Source of the DNA: an uncultured Prevotellaceae bacterium
GTDB lineage: Bacteria; Bacteroidota; Bacteroidia; Bacteroidales; Bacteroidaceae
DNA: 64,000 bases
Assembly (NCBI GenBank): GCA_947305005.1
Contig: CAMZCM010000009.1
Coordinates: 31,497-95,496, forward strand
Reading direction: 5' to 3'
Shown here: in pieces, positions 16,757-26,746 of the stretch
How positions within the stretch are numbered: the first letter of the stretch is position 1
Layout of the letters: each line of letters begins with the position of its first letter
Made by a program: the position numbers and the translations under genes
Notes under the pieces: generated by a model
Database searches by the model: none
What the model was told of the DNA's origin: nothing
Seen by the model: only the letters and a program-made list of their open reading frames with translations

Positions 16757-18988
16757 TCACCTAAAAAACACCTTCAAGAACCTACATCCGTGTAATGGGA
16801 TGGTGCAGTTGAGTTCGCTTTCAGAGAGATTCTTCTGGCGCCATAGGTCGCGAATTGTTTTAGCAGGCTCTTTTGAGGGGATAAGGGTCTTCATATCCAC
16901 TTTCTGGTCTGTGTCGCCGACGTTGAAAATACCTACGGCAATGGCTCCGTCTGCCAACGGACGACTCCATACCTCAATGTCGCCTTCCTTCTGGACGCGG
17001 TCGGCTTGCTTGCCGAGGAGATCCTGATTGATGGCGTTCACCTCATTATTGCAAAGCAGGTTCAGCGTGAAATCATCCATCTGAGCAATATCACAACCGA
17101 TGAGCATATTTGAGGAGACAATGGTCCACAGCGTGATATGAGTGTATTGCTCATCAGGTGTCAGACGCGTCTCGCGCAGGCCGTTGGTGTCCTCGCCCAA
17201 TCCATAACCTACTTTACCCACCACCAGCATATCGGGGTCGTTCCAATGGCCGATAGAGGAATATTGGGATTTGCCTAACTGCTGACGGAAACCAACATCA
17301 GAGATTGACTTCCATGTGTCGTTGATGTCCTGTGACGTACGCCAGCTGTTGCCATCGCAATATAGGCCCCACAGATACACCTTAGTTCCACCCAAGGGAC
17401 CAAGGCTGTAGAAGATATCGCGAGGCTGCTGGCGTAAGTACTTCTGCATCAGTAGATGGGGGCGCACACAGCTGGCAAACCCCCAATCGTTTTCCTGAAC
17501 ACGTACATTCTCATAGCTGCACCAGTCGTATTTCAAGTAATCCACGCCCCATTTGTTCCAAACCTCGGCGTCCTCCTTCTCGTGGTCGAGGCTTCCGAGA
17601 TAGCCACCACAAGTAGTAGCTCCGGGCGAACTGTAGATACCGAACTTCAGTCCGCGCTCGTGGAGCCAATCTACAAGTTCCTTCATAGAGGGGAACTTCT
17701 CGTTTGCATCGAGAGTACCGTCGGCATTGCGTTCAGGAGCCTCCCAGCCATCATCGATGTTGATGTAGCTGTAGCCATAGTCGGCCAGACCTTTGTCGAT
17801 AAGTGCCTGTGCCGAGGAAATCACCTTATCCTGCGTGACAGTCAGTCCCCAGCAGTTCCACGAGTTCCAACCCATAGGGGGCGTTTGGCCTATCATGTCT
17901 GCGCCCACCTTCAGCGTGAAGTCTTGTGAAGCCCTACCCTTTGCATTCTCAGCGGTTACGGTGAAAGCCAGGTTAGTTGGTTTGTCTATCTTTCCGCTCA
18001 GCACGCCGCTTTCTGTCAGCTGGAGCCCTGCGGGCAGGTTGTTACAGGTGAACTTCATAGGCTTTTCACCCGATACGGGGAAGCGATAGATGACAGGGGA
18101 ACCGGGACGCACACCCCACACCGGAGCACCATTGAAGCGGGGTGTGATTGGAGCCTTTGGTGTCAGAACGTATTTCAGCTGCTTACTTTCGCTAAGCACC
18201 TTTCCTGTCTTCGCGTCGGTGTAGGTTGCCGTCAGTTGGCACATCTTATCCATATTGTAGGGAACAGACACGCGCACAGGCTTGTTGCGCTTGATGGACA
18301 GTCTTTTGGTCTGAGACATCACCTTAGCTCCCGTCTCGCGGTCTGTAATCGTAACATCCAGCGTCCCTATGGTAGTCGTTAAATAGTCGTTGCAGACTTC
18401 TATATCATAATGGTACTGTCCGATATTCGTATCCATAAGGCGCATAGAAAGTCCGTCAGCAGCCTTAGGGCAAAAAATCGTCAGAGGATTGTTGTACAAA
18501 CCGCCAGAACCACCACGATTATAGACGCGAACAGCAATCACGTTTTCTGCATCCAAGCGGACACCGTCTTTTCTGACATCGACCATATAGTTGCGAACAA
18601 CATTACTAGCAGGGAAATAGCCCGCCGCATCTGTCGGCATACGGCCCGTCGAGCCAATCAGCTTACCATTCAAGTAGCATTCGTCTACATCATCAGCCTT
18701 GGGTATATTGAAGATAAGAGCATTCTGCTGGTCCGCACCTTGGAATACACTTTTGGGGATATTCACATGAATGCGATACCAACCATATGCCTTCGTATTT
18801 TGTGGAAAGCCTTGCTCATCCCATCTTTTCGTAATGTCAATCTCACTCCAAGAAGCATCGTTCATTTCTGGCTTTGCCCAATCCATGTCATCACCTTGCT
18901 TGAAAAACGCCTTGCTAACACAAATGTTCTGTGCGCTTGCCTGCAGCCCCATCAGAGCCATCAATGCTACTAAATATAGTTGTTTCAT
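16757..18988 (-). CDS. GH27 alpha-galactosidase with N-terminal accessory domains
   Basis: This is a 743-residue secreted enzyme (signal peptide to ASAQ20). A jelly-roll carbohydrate-binding-like domain covers about 20-160 (WYRIHVNIPKSVFQG). A putative Ig domain follows (LPAGLQLTESGVLSGKI), then the GH27 barrel beginning PPMGWNSWNCWGL. The nucleophile Asp lies in DYLKYDWCSY and the acid/base Asp in the GHWNDPDMLVVG region. A C-terminal beta-domain ends the protein. It probably removes alpha-linked galactose from plant glycans. It stands alone, without a SusCD pair. Confidence 0.9.
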   Translation of the reverse strand: MKQLYLVALMALMGLQASAQNICVSKAFFKQGDDMDWAKPEMNDASWSEIDITKRWDEQGFPQNTKAYGWYRIHVNIPKSVFQGADQQNALIFNIPKADDVDECYLNGKLIGSTGRMPTDAAGYFPASNVVRNYMVDVRKDGVRLDAENVIAVRVYNRGGSGGLYNNPLTIFCPKAADGLSMRLMDTNIGQYHYDIEVCNDYLTTTIGTLDVTITDRETGAKVMSQTKRLSIKRNKPVRVSVPYNMDKMCQLTATYTDAKTGKVLSESKQLKYVLTPKAPITPRFNGAPVWGVRPGSPVIYRFPVSGEKPMKFTCNNLPAGLQLTESGVLSGKIDKPTNLAFTVTAENAKGRASQDFTLKVGADMIGQTPPMGWNSWNCWGLTVTQDKVISSAQALIDKGLADYGYSYINIDDGWEAPERNADGTLDANEKFPSMKELVDWLHERGLKFGIYSSPGATTCGGYLGSLDHEKEDAEVWNKWGVDYLKYDWCSYENVRVQENDWGFASCVRPHLLMQKYLRQQPRDIFYSLGPLGGTKVYLWGLYCDGNSWRTSQDINDTWKSISDVGFRQQLGKSQYSSIGHWNDPDMLVVGKVGYGLGEDTNGLRETRLTPDEQYTHITLWTIVSSNMLIGCDIAQMDDFTLNLLCNNEVNAINQDLLGKQADRVQKEGDIEVWSRPLADGAIAVGIFNVGDTDQKVDMKTLIPSKEPAKTIRDLWRQKNLSESELNCTIPLHGCRFLKVFFR

Positions 18989-19032
18989 TGCTAATTTATG
19001 GTTTTAAAGGATAAAAACGGTGTTTGACGTTA

Positions 19033-19040
19033 CAAATATA
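19033..19040 (-). promoter_or_regulatory. GH27 gene promoter
   Basis: TATATTTG on the minus strand lies 45 bases before the ATG. The 317-bp gap 18989-19305 holds this and the divergent SDR promoter; nothing else was recognised there. Confidence 0.6.
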
Positions 19041-19219
19041 ACTTTTAACTTCCTACAAAGCTTCCTGTTTTAAGGAATAGTAACGTTTGTTGGGGGTATT
19101 TTTATCATATTTGTTGATTGAGCACAATAGGAAGTGAGGAAAGAGAAGAAATATCATAAAAGGAAAGAGCAAAATTATATTTTTGGCTTCTTGACAGCAC
19201 ATTATCAAAAATAAATAAG

Positions 19220-19227
19220 TATCTTTG
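19220..19227 (+). promoter_or_regulatory. SDR gene promoter
   Basis: TATCTTTG followed by CCG lies 79 bases before the ATG. Confidence 0.6.
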
Positions 19228-19305
19228 CCGTCAGAAACGTATCATCTCATGATGGTACAAGAGTGGAATCATCATATTATCAACCTATAAACTTTCAATT
19301 CAACA

Positions 19306-20109
19306 ATGAATCCCTATCTGAATTTCTCCCTTGAGGGTAAGGTAGCCCTCGTGACGGGTGCCAGCTACGGCATCGGTTTCGCCATCGCCAGCGCTTTCGC
19401 TGAGCAAGGTGCTAAGATCTGCTTCAACGACATCAATCAGGAGCTCGTTGACAAAGGCTTGAAGTCTTATGCCGAGAAGGGCATCAAGGCTCACGGTTAT
19501 GTCTGCGACGTGACCGACGAACCCGCTGTGCAGGCCCTCGTAAAGAAGATCAAGGAAGAGGTGGGCACCATCGACATCCTCGTGAACAACGCCGGTATCA
19601 TCCGCCGTATCCCCATGCACGAAATGGAGGCTGCCGACTTCCGTCGCGTCATCGACATCGACCTGAACGCCCCCTTCATCGTCTCCAAGGCTGTTCTGCC
19701 CGACATGATGGCCAAGGGTCACGGTAAGATCATCAACATCTGCTCCATGATGTCTGAACTGGGTCGCGAGACCGTGAGCGCCTATGCTGCTGCTAAGGGC
19801 GGTCTGAAGATGCTCACCCGTAACATCTGTTCTGAATACGGTGAATATAACATCCAGTGCAACGGCATTGGCCCGGGTTACATCGCTACTCCCCAGACGG
19901 CTCCCCTGCGTGAGCGCCAGCCGGACGGCAGCCGCCATCCCTTCGACAGCTTCATCTGCGCTAAGACTCCCGCTGGCCGCTGGCTCGATCCGCAAGAACT
20001 GACCGGTCCTGCAGTTTTCCTCGCTTCTGAGGCCTCCAACGCCGTGAACGGCCACATCCTGTATGTTGATGGCGGTATTCTCGCCTATATCGGCAAGCAG
20101 CCCAAATAA
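19306..20109 (+). CDS. SDR oxidoreductase, gluconate 5-dehydrogenase-like
   Basis: This is a 267-residue classical short-chain dehydrogenase: cofactor motif TGASYGIG (17-24), NNAG, and catalytic SAYAAAK. It resembles the Bacteroidales proteins labelled gluconate 5-dehydrogenase, related to KduD (2-deoxy-D-gluconate 3-dehydrogenase), which reduce keto-sugar acids with NAD(P)H; the exact substrate is uncertain. Codon use is strongly biased (GCC, CTC, AAG), suggesting high expression. A very strong terminator follows. Confidence 0.82.
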   Translation: MNPYLNFSLEGKVALVTGASYGIGFAIASAFAEQGAKICFNDINQELVDKGLKSYAEKGIKAHGYVCDVTDEPAVQALVKKIKEEVGTIDILVNNAGIIRRIPMHEMEAADFRRVIDIDLNAPFIVSKAVLPDMMAKGHGKIINICSMMSELGRETVSAYAAAKGGLKMLTRNICSEYGEYNIQCNGIGPGYIATPQTAPLRERQPDGSRHPFDSFICAKTPAGRWLDPQELTGPAVFLASEASNAVNGHILYVDGGILAYIGKQPK

Positions 20110-20130
20110 GATTTCTCAACCCTATGATAG

Positions 20131-20163
20131 CGGGCGCTTCCACTCAGGAGGCGCCCGTTTTTC
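20131..20163 (+). terminator. Strong terminator after the SDR gene
   Basis: CGGGCGC (20131-20137) pairs with GCGCCCG (20151-20157), with an inner TCC/GGA extension, then a run of T. Confidence 0.9.
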
Positions 20164-20283
20164 GTATTCCTATACCTAATCCTAATGAGCCGCACGGAAA
20201 AAGTAGGTATTTTGAGAGTTGGAGGACATCCTAAAGATTAGGTATTTTGTATTGAAGGGGTTGCGAGGAAGGTGAGATTACCA

Positions 20284-20291
20284 TACTTTTG
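20284..20291 (+). promoter_or_regulatory. Promoter of the porin/imelysin/cytochrome cluster
   Basis: TACTTTTG followed by CGG lies 29 bases before the first ATG of the cluster. Confidence 0.7.
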
Positions 20292-20320
20292 CGGTCGGAA
20301 ATTTCACAAACAACGGTAAA

Positions 20321-21631
20321 ATGACATATATGAATAAAATTTCGATCGCAATCATTGGCTGCTGTCTCAGTGCAAACCTGCAGGCACAAGAGGCTGCAGG
20401 TGACAGTGTGATGCAACACGTAACAGGGAACCGCCTCAGCATCGGCGGCTACGGAGAGGTGAACTATTCTCGCAATTTCTATAGCGACAACCCCTTCCGC
20501 TACAACGATGCTGCCAACCACAAGAACGACCCTTCACACAATCGCTTCGACATCCCTCACGCCGTCATCTATTTAGGCTATGACTTTGGCAAGGGGTGGT
20601 CGTTGGGCACAGAGATTGAATTTGAGCACGGCGGCACAGGTTCCGCCGAAGAGCTGGAAGCCGACGAGTTCGCCGAATGGGAACAGGAGACGGAGAAAGG
20701 CGGTGAGGTGGAACTGGAACAGTTCTGGATTCAGAAGTCCTTCGGCCGCTGGGCGAACATCAAGGCCGGACACATCGTAGTGCCAGTGGGACTGACTAAC
20801 GCCCATCATGAACCCCTGCAGTTCTTTACGGTCTATCGTCCGGAAGGCGAGAACACCATCCTGCCTTGCACCTGGCATCAGACTGGCTTCTCGTTCTGGG
20901 GCCGCCACAAAGATTTCCGCTACGAAGTGCAGCTGTTGGCGGGCCTGAACAGCGACCAGTTCACACGCAACAACTGGATCAAGAACGGCACCAAGTCACC
21001 CACGGAGTACGAGGTGGCCAATAAATTCGGGACCTCCCTACGTATCGACAACTACAGTGTTCCTGGTTTACGCATCGGCCTAAGTGGATATTTCGGCCAT
21101 TCTATCGGGAATTCCAGCCCAAACGAGGCCACAGGTGCAACCGCCACCTATAAGGGTGTTGTCGCCATCGGTGCCTTCGACTTCAGCTATAAGGGGTACA
21201 ACTGGATTGTTCGCGGGCAGGCCGACTACGGCTATCTGGGCGATGCCGACCAACTGACCGATATCTATAACCGCACCAACAAAAAATCCCCATTTCATCA
21301 CAGTAGCAGCATGAGAACGGTGAGCAGCCGCGCCTATGCCGTAGGGGTGGAAGCGGGCTATGATATCTTCTCACAGATCCGTTGCACGAGACGGAATAGG
21401 GAACACCTCTATCTCTTTGGCCGTTATGAGCAGTACAACCCCTATGCCAAACAGATGGGCGCTAACAGCTACGATTACACCGCCGTCAAACGGATGGCCG
21501 TAGGCGTAAACTACTACCCACTGAAGCAGGTAGCCATTAAGGCTGAATACTCACAACGTTTCCTCAATAGCCGCTACAACAACGAGTCGAGTGTGAATAT
21601 CGGCGTTGCCTACGAGGGATTCTTTTTGTAA
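20321..21631 (+). CDS. Outer-membrane porin, OprP/OprO-like
   Basis: This is a 436-residue beta-barrel protein with a signal peptide ending LQAQ. It has the pattern of phosphate-selective-type porins (RLSIGGYGEVNYSRNF at the N-terminus, YLGYDFGKGWSLGTEIEFEHGG, GHIVVPVGLTNAHHEP, C-terminal aromatic strands ending in phenylalanine-leucine). The ligand is unknown. It heads a cluster with imelysin and a di-heme cytochrome, so an anion or a metal complex is possible (inference). A second ATG at 20330 is an equally good start. Confidence 0.75.
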   Translation: MTYMNKISIAIIGCCLSANLQAQEAAGDSVMQHVTGNRLSIGGYGEVNYSRNFYSDNPFRYNDAANHKNDPSHNRFDIPHAVIYLGYDFGKGWSLGTEIEFEHGGTGSAEELEADEFAEWEQETEKGGEVELEQFWIQKSFGRWANIKAGHIVVPVGLTNAHHEPLQFFTVYRPEGENTILPCTWHQTGFSFWGRHKDFRYEVQLLAGLNSDQFTRNNWIKNGTKSPTEYEVANKFGTSLRIDNYSVPGLRIGLSGYFGHSIGNSSPNEATGATATYKGVVAIGAFDFSYKGYNWIVRGQADYGYLGDADQLTDIYNRTNKKSPFHHSSSMRTVSSRAYAVGVEAGYDIFSQIRCTRRNREHLYLFGRYEQYNPYAKQMGANSYDYTAVKRMAVGVNYYPLKQVAIKAEYSQRFLNSRYNNESSVNIGVAYEGFFL

Positions 21632-21660
21632 AAAAATTTGGTTGAGTCTAATAATTATAA

Positions 21661-21668
21661 TAATTTTG
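21661..21668 (+). promoter_or_regulatory. Possible internal promoter abutting the imelysin start
   Basis: TAATTTTG ends only four bases before ATG 21673. If used, the mRNA would be leaderless or nearly so. Confidence 0.45.
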
Positions 21669-21672
21669 CATT

Positions 21673-22953
21673 ATGAAGGTTTTTAAATTCGCAATGATTT
21701 GTGCCGTAGCAGGCACTTTGAGCGTAGCACTGTCAGCTTGTGACAGCGATGATTCTTCAACATCGGCCAACAACGACAACCAACAGTCGGCTGTTGACTA
21801 TAGTAACAAGGTGTATGGACAGCAGGCTATGAGTGCCTGTGAAGAGGTGATCAATAGCTTGAATCAGGCTATGAGCGCCATTGAAAAGAGCAATCTCACT
21901 CAGGAGCAAACAGCGGAATTGCAACAGATTCTGACGAATAACGTGGACAACGTAATCGTGCCGACCTACAAGAACCTGGCCGATGCTGCCGAGAAACTGC
22001 AAAAGGCGCTGGGCGACCTGTCGGCCAACGAAATCACACAACAGAATATCGACGATGCCTGCACGGCGTTTAAGGAGGCCCGTGCATGGTGGGAGAAGAG
22101 CGAAGCTTTCTTGGGTGGCGCAGCCAGTGACTTCGAGATCGACCCCAGCATCGACTCATGGCCGCTGAACCGCGACCTGTTGCACAGCTATTTCCAGACA
22201 GGTGAATATAGCGAAGCTGCCATTGAAGACCAGAGCATCATGGGCTTCCACGCACTGGAGTTCGTGCTCTTCCGCAACGGAAAGAATCGCACAGTGGCTG
22301 AGTTTCAAGCCAATGACACCTACAAAGGTTTCAGCGATGTGAAAGGTGCTGAGGAATTGAAGTATGCCGAAGCTGTAGCCAAAGAACTGGTGCTCTCCTG
22401 CTACAATCTGGAGGTTGCTTGGAGCGAGACACCCAATACAGCGCGTCTTCAGGCCATTCAAGACGATGATCGCAACTATCTGACCAAGAAGAATAAGTCC
22501 TTTGGTTGGAACATGAAAAACGCCGGTAATGTCGAGAGCACCTTCGATGGGCTCAACGATGCATTGGGACAGGTGCTCAACGACGATGAGGGCAGTGCTG
22601 CCGCCATTGCCGACGAGGTCGGTTCTGGCAAGATCGGTCATCCCTTCCAAAGCGGTTACATCTTCTATGTGGAGTCGCCCTACAGCTACAATTCGCTGAC
22701 CGACTTCCAGAATAATATCCGTTCCATCGAGAATGTGTGGTTCGGCAATACCAACGGCGCCAGCGGCAATGCCAATGTCAGTTTCAGCAAGTGGTTCGCC
22801 AAGAACTATTCCAAAATGGGCAAAGCCGTAGAAGCTGCCATCAGCAACGCCATCAGCAATATTGGCGCTATGCCCAGTCCGTTTGTCACCTATGTCAGCA
22901 CCGTTTGGGGTGTTTCGTTTGAAGATTCCAAGATTATAGATATCCCAGAATAA
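21673..22953 (+). CDS. Imelysin-family (M75-like) lipoprotein
   Basis: This is a 426-residue lipoprotein (SACDSDDSS). It has the all-helical imelysin fold and the family GxHxxE motif (GFHALEFVLF, around residues 190-200) that likely binds a metal. Imelysins are related to the EfeO and IrpA iron-uptake proteins; peptidase activity is doubtful. It is immediately followed, one base after its stop, by the di-heme oxidoreductase gene, a pairing that suggests a shared role in metal capture or redox chemistry at the cell surface or periplasm. Confidence 0.88.
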   Translation: MKVFKFAMICAVAGTLSVALSACDSDDSSTSANNDNQQSAVDYSNKVYGQQAMSACEEVINSLNQAMSAIEKSNLTQEQTAELQQILTNNVDNVIVPTYKNLADAAEKLQKALGDLSANEITQQNIDDACTAFKEARAWWEKSEAFLGGAASDFEIDPSIDSWPLNRDLLHSYFQTGEYSEAAIEDQSIMGFHALEFVLFRNGKNRTVAEFQANDTYKGFSDVKGAEELKYAEAVAKELVLSCYNLEVAWSETPNTARLQAIQDDDRNYLTKKNKSFGWNMKNAGNVESTFDGLNDALGQVLNDDEGSAAAIADEVGSGKIGHPFQSGYIFYVESPYSYNSLTDFQNNIRSIENVWFGNTNGASGNANVSFSKWFAKNYSKMGKAVEAAISNAISNIGAMPSPFVTYVSTVWGVSFEDSKIIDIPE

Positions 22954-22954
22954 T

Positions 22955-24718
22955 ATGAACAAGACTAACTTTTACCTATTCGCGCTTCTAGGATTGCTGT
23001 CCGGCTTGACACTGGTGTCTTGTGCTGACGACAACGATAACAACGTGGAGAAGGAAACCTACGAGCTGGCTGAAAAAGAAGCCGCCTTCGGTAAAGCCAA
23101 CGAAGTCTTCACGGCCGAAGAATGGTACCCAGGCGGAGAACTCGGCACGACCACCAAGCGCAGCTACTCAGCAGCTGCTCCTGCTGTAGATAAAATCGCC
23201 GATGGAATGACCAGTTTTAAGCACGGAGAGGACTTCTTCGAGCACCTCTACACGCTGAACACGGAGCCTCGCAAGGGCCTCGGCCCCGCCTGGGTCCGTT
23301 CCAGCTGCATCCACTGCCATCCGGGTTACGGACACGGCAAGCGTCAAGAGGAATATCGTGCTAATGAGATTGGCAACGGCTACCTATTGGTCATCTATCA
23401 TCCTGAGAACAATGCCTATATCTCTGAGGTGACTGGTATGCCCCAGACACAGGCAATGGAGCCTTTCACACCCCCCATCGATGAAAACCAAATCAAGATT
23501 GAGTGGAAGAAGGTGGAAGAGATGCCAAGCGGACTAGCAATGGAATTCAAGGACGGCGAAAGCTACGAGCTGATCTATCCGGAAGTGACGATCCCGCAAT
23601 CGGCATTCAATACGAATCCGAAGCCTGAGAACTACGAGGTTCGTCTGGAATCGACCATCGGCATCTATGGTACCGGCTTGCTCGATGCTATCACGGACGA
23701 GGATTTGGAGGAACAGTGGCGCAAAGAGGCTCAGTTCGTGGAGCTGAACCCCGCGATGTGGGACAAAGAGAATAACACATTCACCGCCTCTGCCTATTAC
23801 TCTGCTCCTTATAACGACTTGAACAAGCATCGTGGTGACCACGGCCCCGTGAAGCGTTTCACCTATGCAATGACACGTGGCTCGCTGCAGGACGGCGCTG
23901 GTGCTAATGCCATCTGGAACATCACCAATGTGACCCGTTCTGACCGCCACTGGCTCTACTCCACACCCGCTTGGGCAAAGGCTCAGAGCGAAGACCAGAA
24001 CGTCATCAATTACATCAAGGAGAATGGAGCTAGCGAAGAGAGTCTGCTGCATCCATACTATGCCGACGGTACCAATGAAGGCATTGCCGAGCGCGTGAAC
24101 GAGATTCTGGGTGTCACATCAGTGGCCAAGAAAGAAACCTTCGAGAAGTACCTCTTCAAGGGTGCTCCCTATAACAATAAGGAAGAAATGAGCGATCAGG
24201 ACTACTACGATTTCATGGTATGGCACCGTGGCCTCGCAGTTCCTGCCGCCCGTAACTTGGACGATGCTGATGTGCAGCGCGGCAAACAACTCTTTGCACA
24301 AATCGGTTGTACCCGATGTCACCGTGCTTCGTGGACGACCGGCAACGATGACTACTGGGTTGATGCCAGCATCAAGGCTTACTGCCAAGAGAAAGGTCTT
24401 GACCCCAAGAACAGTCTGCCTCGTTTCGTCAACCAGACCATTTGGCCTTACACCGATATGGTTCAACACCGTCTGTTCATGAAGAATGATATCCGCACAG
24501 GCTGGTGTCGCACCACCCCACTCTGGGGTCGAGGACTGTCACTCCGACTCACGGGAGCTGAAGACCGCTTACACGACTGTCGCGCTCGCAATGAGATAGA
24601 AGCCATCATGTGGCACGGTTACTCTGCGGAGTCCGATGCCTACAAGACGGTGGAGAATTTCATGAAGCTCGAGAAGGCTGATCGCGATGCGGTGGTGAAG
24701 TTCCTACGTGCCATATAA
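22955..24718 (+). CDS. Di-heme oxidoreductase lipoprotein (DHOR, cytochrome c peroxidase-like)
   Basis: This is a 587-residue lipoprotein (TLVSCADD). Two heme-attachment motifs are visible: CIHCH starting at Cys118 and CTRCH starting at Cys452. The body matches the di-haem oxidoreductase family (KRFTYAMTRGSL; LPRFVNQTIWPYTDM; LWGRGLSL near the C-terminus; MWHGYSAES). It probably transfers electrons in the periplasm; the substrate is unknown. The c-type hemes require the cytochrome c maturation protein encoded nine bases downstream. Confidence 0.88.
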   Translation: MNKTNFYLFALLGLLSGLTLVSCADDNDNNVEKETYELAEKEAAFGKANEVFTAEEWYPGGELGTTTKRSYSAAAPAVDKIADGMTSFKHGEDFFEHLYTLNTEPRKGLGPAWVRSSCIHCHPGYGHGKRQEEYRANEIGNGYLLVIYHPENNAYISEVTGMPQTQAMEPFTPPIDENQIKIEWKKVEEMPSGLAMEFKDGESYELIYPEVTIPQSAFNTNPKPENYEVRLESTIGIYGTGLLDAITDEDLEEQWRKEAQFVELNPAMWDKENNTFTASAYYSAPYNDLNKHRGDHGPVKRFTYAMTRGSLQDGAGANAIWNITNVTRSDRHWLYSTPAWAKAQSEDQNVINYIKENGASEESLLHPYYADGTNEGIAERVNEILGVTSVAKKETFEKYLFKGAPYNNKEEMSDQDYYDFMVWHRGLAVPAARNLDDADVQRGKQLFAQIGCTRCHRASWTTGNDDYWVDASIKAYCQEKGLDPKNSLPRFVNQTIWPYTDMVQHRLFMKNDIRTGWCRTTPLWGRGLSLRLTGAEDRLHDCRARNEIEAIMWHGYSAESDAYKTVENFMKLEKADRDAVVKFLRAI

Positions 24719-24727
24719 AATGATTTT

Positions 24728-26746
24728 ATGCTAAAAAAAACACTCGTTTTACTCTATTTTGTGGTGGTGACCGTGATGGCCGCCGCCACTTTTGCGCAAC
24801 GCCTCTATGGTGTTAACTTCTATGAGCAATGGTGGTTCACAGCCCTTTGGGCACTGCTCACTGCCGTTGGTACTGCGTGGTTCATCGTCCGCAAGGTGCA
24901 TCGTCCGTCGGTAGTACTGCTCCACCTGTCGTTCGTGGTGATCCTCTTAGGCGCCCTGCTGACTCACCTGTTTGCTCAGCGCGGCATCATCCATCTGCGT
25001 GAAGGAGAGACCACACAGGCTTACCTCACCAGCGACAACAGAGTACACCATCTGCCGTTCATCCTGCGGCTCGACACCTTCCGGATTATCTATCACCCCG
25101 GAACAACAGCGGCCGCCGACTATGAGTCACACCTGACTATCATAGACAAAGAAGAAATGTACAACGAGGTTGTCTCCATGAATCATATCTGCTCGCGAGC
25201 AGGCATTCGGCTGTATCAGAACAGTTACGACGAAGACGGACACGGTAGCGTACAGACCATGACCAGCGACCCTTGGGGCATCGCTGTCACCTATACAGGC
25301 TATGCCTTGCTGTTCATCTCGCTCATCTGGATTCTCATTGACCCACGTGGCAGCTATCGCAAGTTGCTACGCTCACCAGTCCTGAAACGCGGGGCGCTGT
25401 CGCTCATGCTACTGATGACAATGGGCAGTCAGACGATGGCTGCACCTCCGACGATTCCCAAACTGACAGCCGAGAAACTGGGTAAGCTGAACATTCTGTA
25501 CAACGACCGAATCTGTCCGCTGCAAACCTATGCCCTCGACTTCACCAAGAAGCTACACGGAAAGACACATTATGAAGATCTGACAGCCGAGCAAGTGCTA
25601 GCCGGCTATCTCTTCTTTGCCGATGAATGGGAGAATATTCCGTTGCACAAACCGAAAGAAGATCAAAAGTGGGTTCTCTACTACCTCCAGCATGGCCTCT
25701 CGCTGAAGGTCTTCCCTTGTACCCAGGAGACGACAACCCGGTGGTACGCGCCCGCCGACCCCATTGACACCCTATTCGTGTCTGCTGAGAGTAAGGTGCT
25801 CATCACCTCATTCTTCGATGTGCTCTATGGCGCTGTCAGCGTAGGCGACTATGAGCTGGCCAACCAGTATCTGGACCGTCTGCTCGACTACCAGCAGCAG
25901 AATGCCGGCACATCTATCCCCTCTCACTTCCGTCTGCAGGCCGAACGCCTCTACAATGCCGTACCCTTTGCCACCATTCTGTTCATAGTCTGCCTGACGA
26001 TGGGCTTTCTGTCCTTCCTGATCTTCCTGTTCTGGCCCAAGAAGAACGCCTTCCGCATGCAATTCATCGTGATGCTGCTCTCGTTCTTAGCACTGACCCT
26101 CTGCTTGGCACTGCGCTGGATCGTCAGCGGTAATATCCCGATGTCCAACGGCTACGAAACGATGCTGTTCGTCGCCTGGCTGCTACAGTTGCTCACCCTG
26201 CTGCTACAACACCGTTTCCGCATCCTCCTCACCTTCGGCTTCCTGCTCTCAGGCTTCTTCCTGCTGGTGAGCCATATCTCACAGATGAATCCGCAGATAG
26301 GATCCCTCATGCCCGTCCTGCGGTCTCCCTTGCTCACCCTTCACGTCAGCATCATCATGATTGCCTTTGCCCTGCTCAGCCTCACATTCATCAGCGGCGT
26401 CACGGCACTCATTTTCCATTTCACGGACCGTCATTCGCAGGTGGAATCGCTGGCCATTCTCAGCCGTGTCTTCCTCTATCCCGCCCTTACCACCTTAGGC
26501 TTTGGCATCTTCATCGGTGCCATTTGGGCCAATATCTCATGGGGAACCTATTGGAGCTGGGACCCCAAGGAAGTGTGGGCGCTCATCACCTTCATGGTCT
26601 ATGCCGTCGTTGTACATACTCAGAGTCTCCCCATCTTCCAACGTCCCCTTGCCTATCACGTCTATGTGACCCTCGCTTTCCTGACGCTTCTCATGACCTA
26701 TTTCGGTGTCAACTATTTCCTTGGAGGTATGCATAGTTACGCTTAA
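24728..26746 (+). CDS. ccsBA: Fused cytochrome c maturation protein CcsBA (ResB-ResC type)
   Basis: This is a 672-residue membrane protein. A short ResB-like N-terminus (HLSFVVILLGALLTHLFAQRG) is joined to a ResC/CcsA half with the heme-handling WWD motif ISWGTYWSWDPKEVWAL near residue 605 and at least eight hydrophobic helices. System II maturases export heme and attach it to CXXCH motifs. Its position right after the DHOR gene indicates a dedicated role. A terminator ends the cluster. Confidence 0.88.
   Translation: MLKKTLVLLYFVVVTVMAAATFAQRLYGVNFYEQWWFTALWALLTAVGTAWFIVRKVHRPSVVLLHLSFVVILLGALLTHLFAQRGIIHLREGETTQAYLTSDNRVHHLPFILRLDTFRIIYHPGTTAAADYESHLTIIDKEEMYNEVVSMNHICSRAGIRLYQNSYDEDGHGSVQTMTSDPWGIAVTYTGYALLFISLIWILIDPRGSYRKLLRSPVLKRGALSLMLLMTMGSQTMAAPPTIPKLTAEKLGKLNILYNDRICPLQTYALDFTKKLHGKTHYEDLTAEQVLAGYLFFADEWENIPLHKPKEDQKWVLYYLQHGLSLKVFPCTQETTTRWYAPADPIDTLFVSAESKVLITSFFDVLYGAVSVGDYELANQYLDRLLDYQQQNAGTSIPSHFRLQAERLYNAVPFATILFIVCLTMGFLSFLIFLFWPKKNAFRMQFIVMLLSFLALTLCLALRWIVSGNIPMSNGYETMLFVAWLLQLLTLLLQHRFRILLTFGFLLSGFFLLVSHISQMNPQIGSLMPVLRSPLLTLHVSIIMIAFALLSLTFISGVTALIFHFTDRHSQVESLAILSRVFLYPALTTLGFGIFIGAIWANISWGTYWSWDPKEVWALITFMVYAVVVHTQSLPIFQRPLAYHVYVTLAFLTLLMTYFGVNYFLGGMHSYA

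Noticed and set aside
19191..19196. TTGACA as a sigma-70-like -35 box for the SDR gene
   Set aside because: Spacing to TATCTTTG does not fit, and other promoters here follow the Bacteroidetes pattern.
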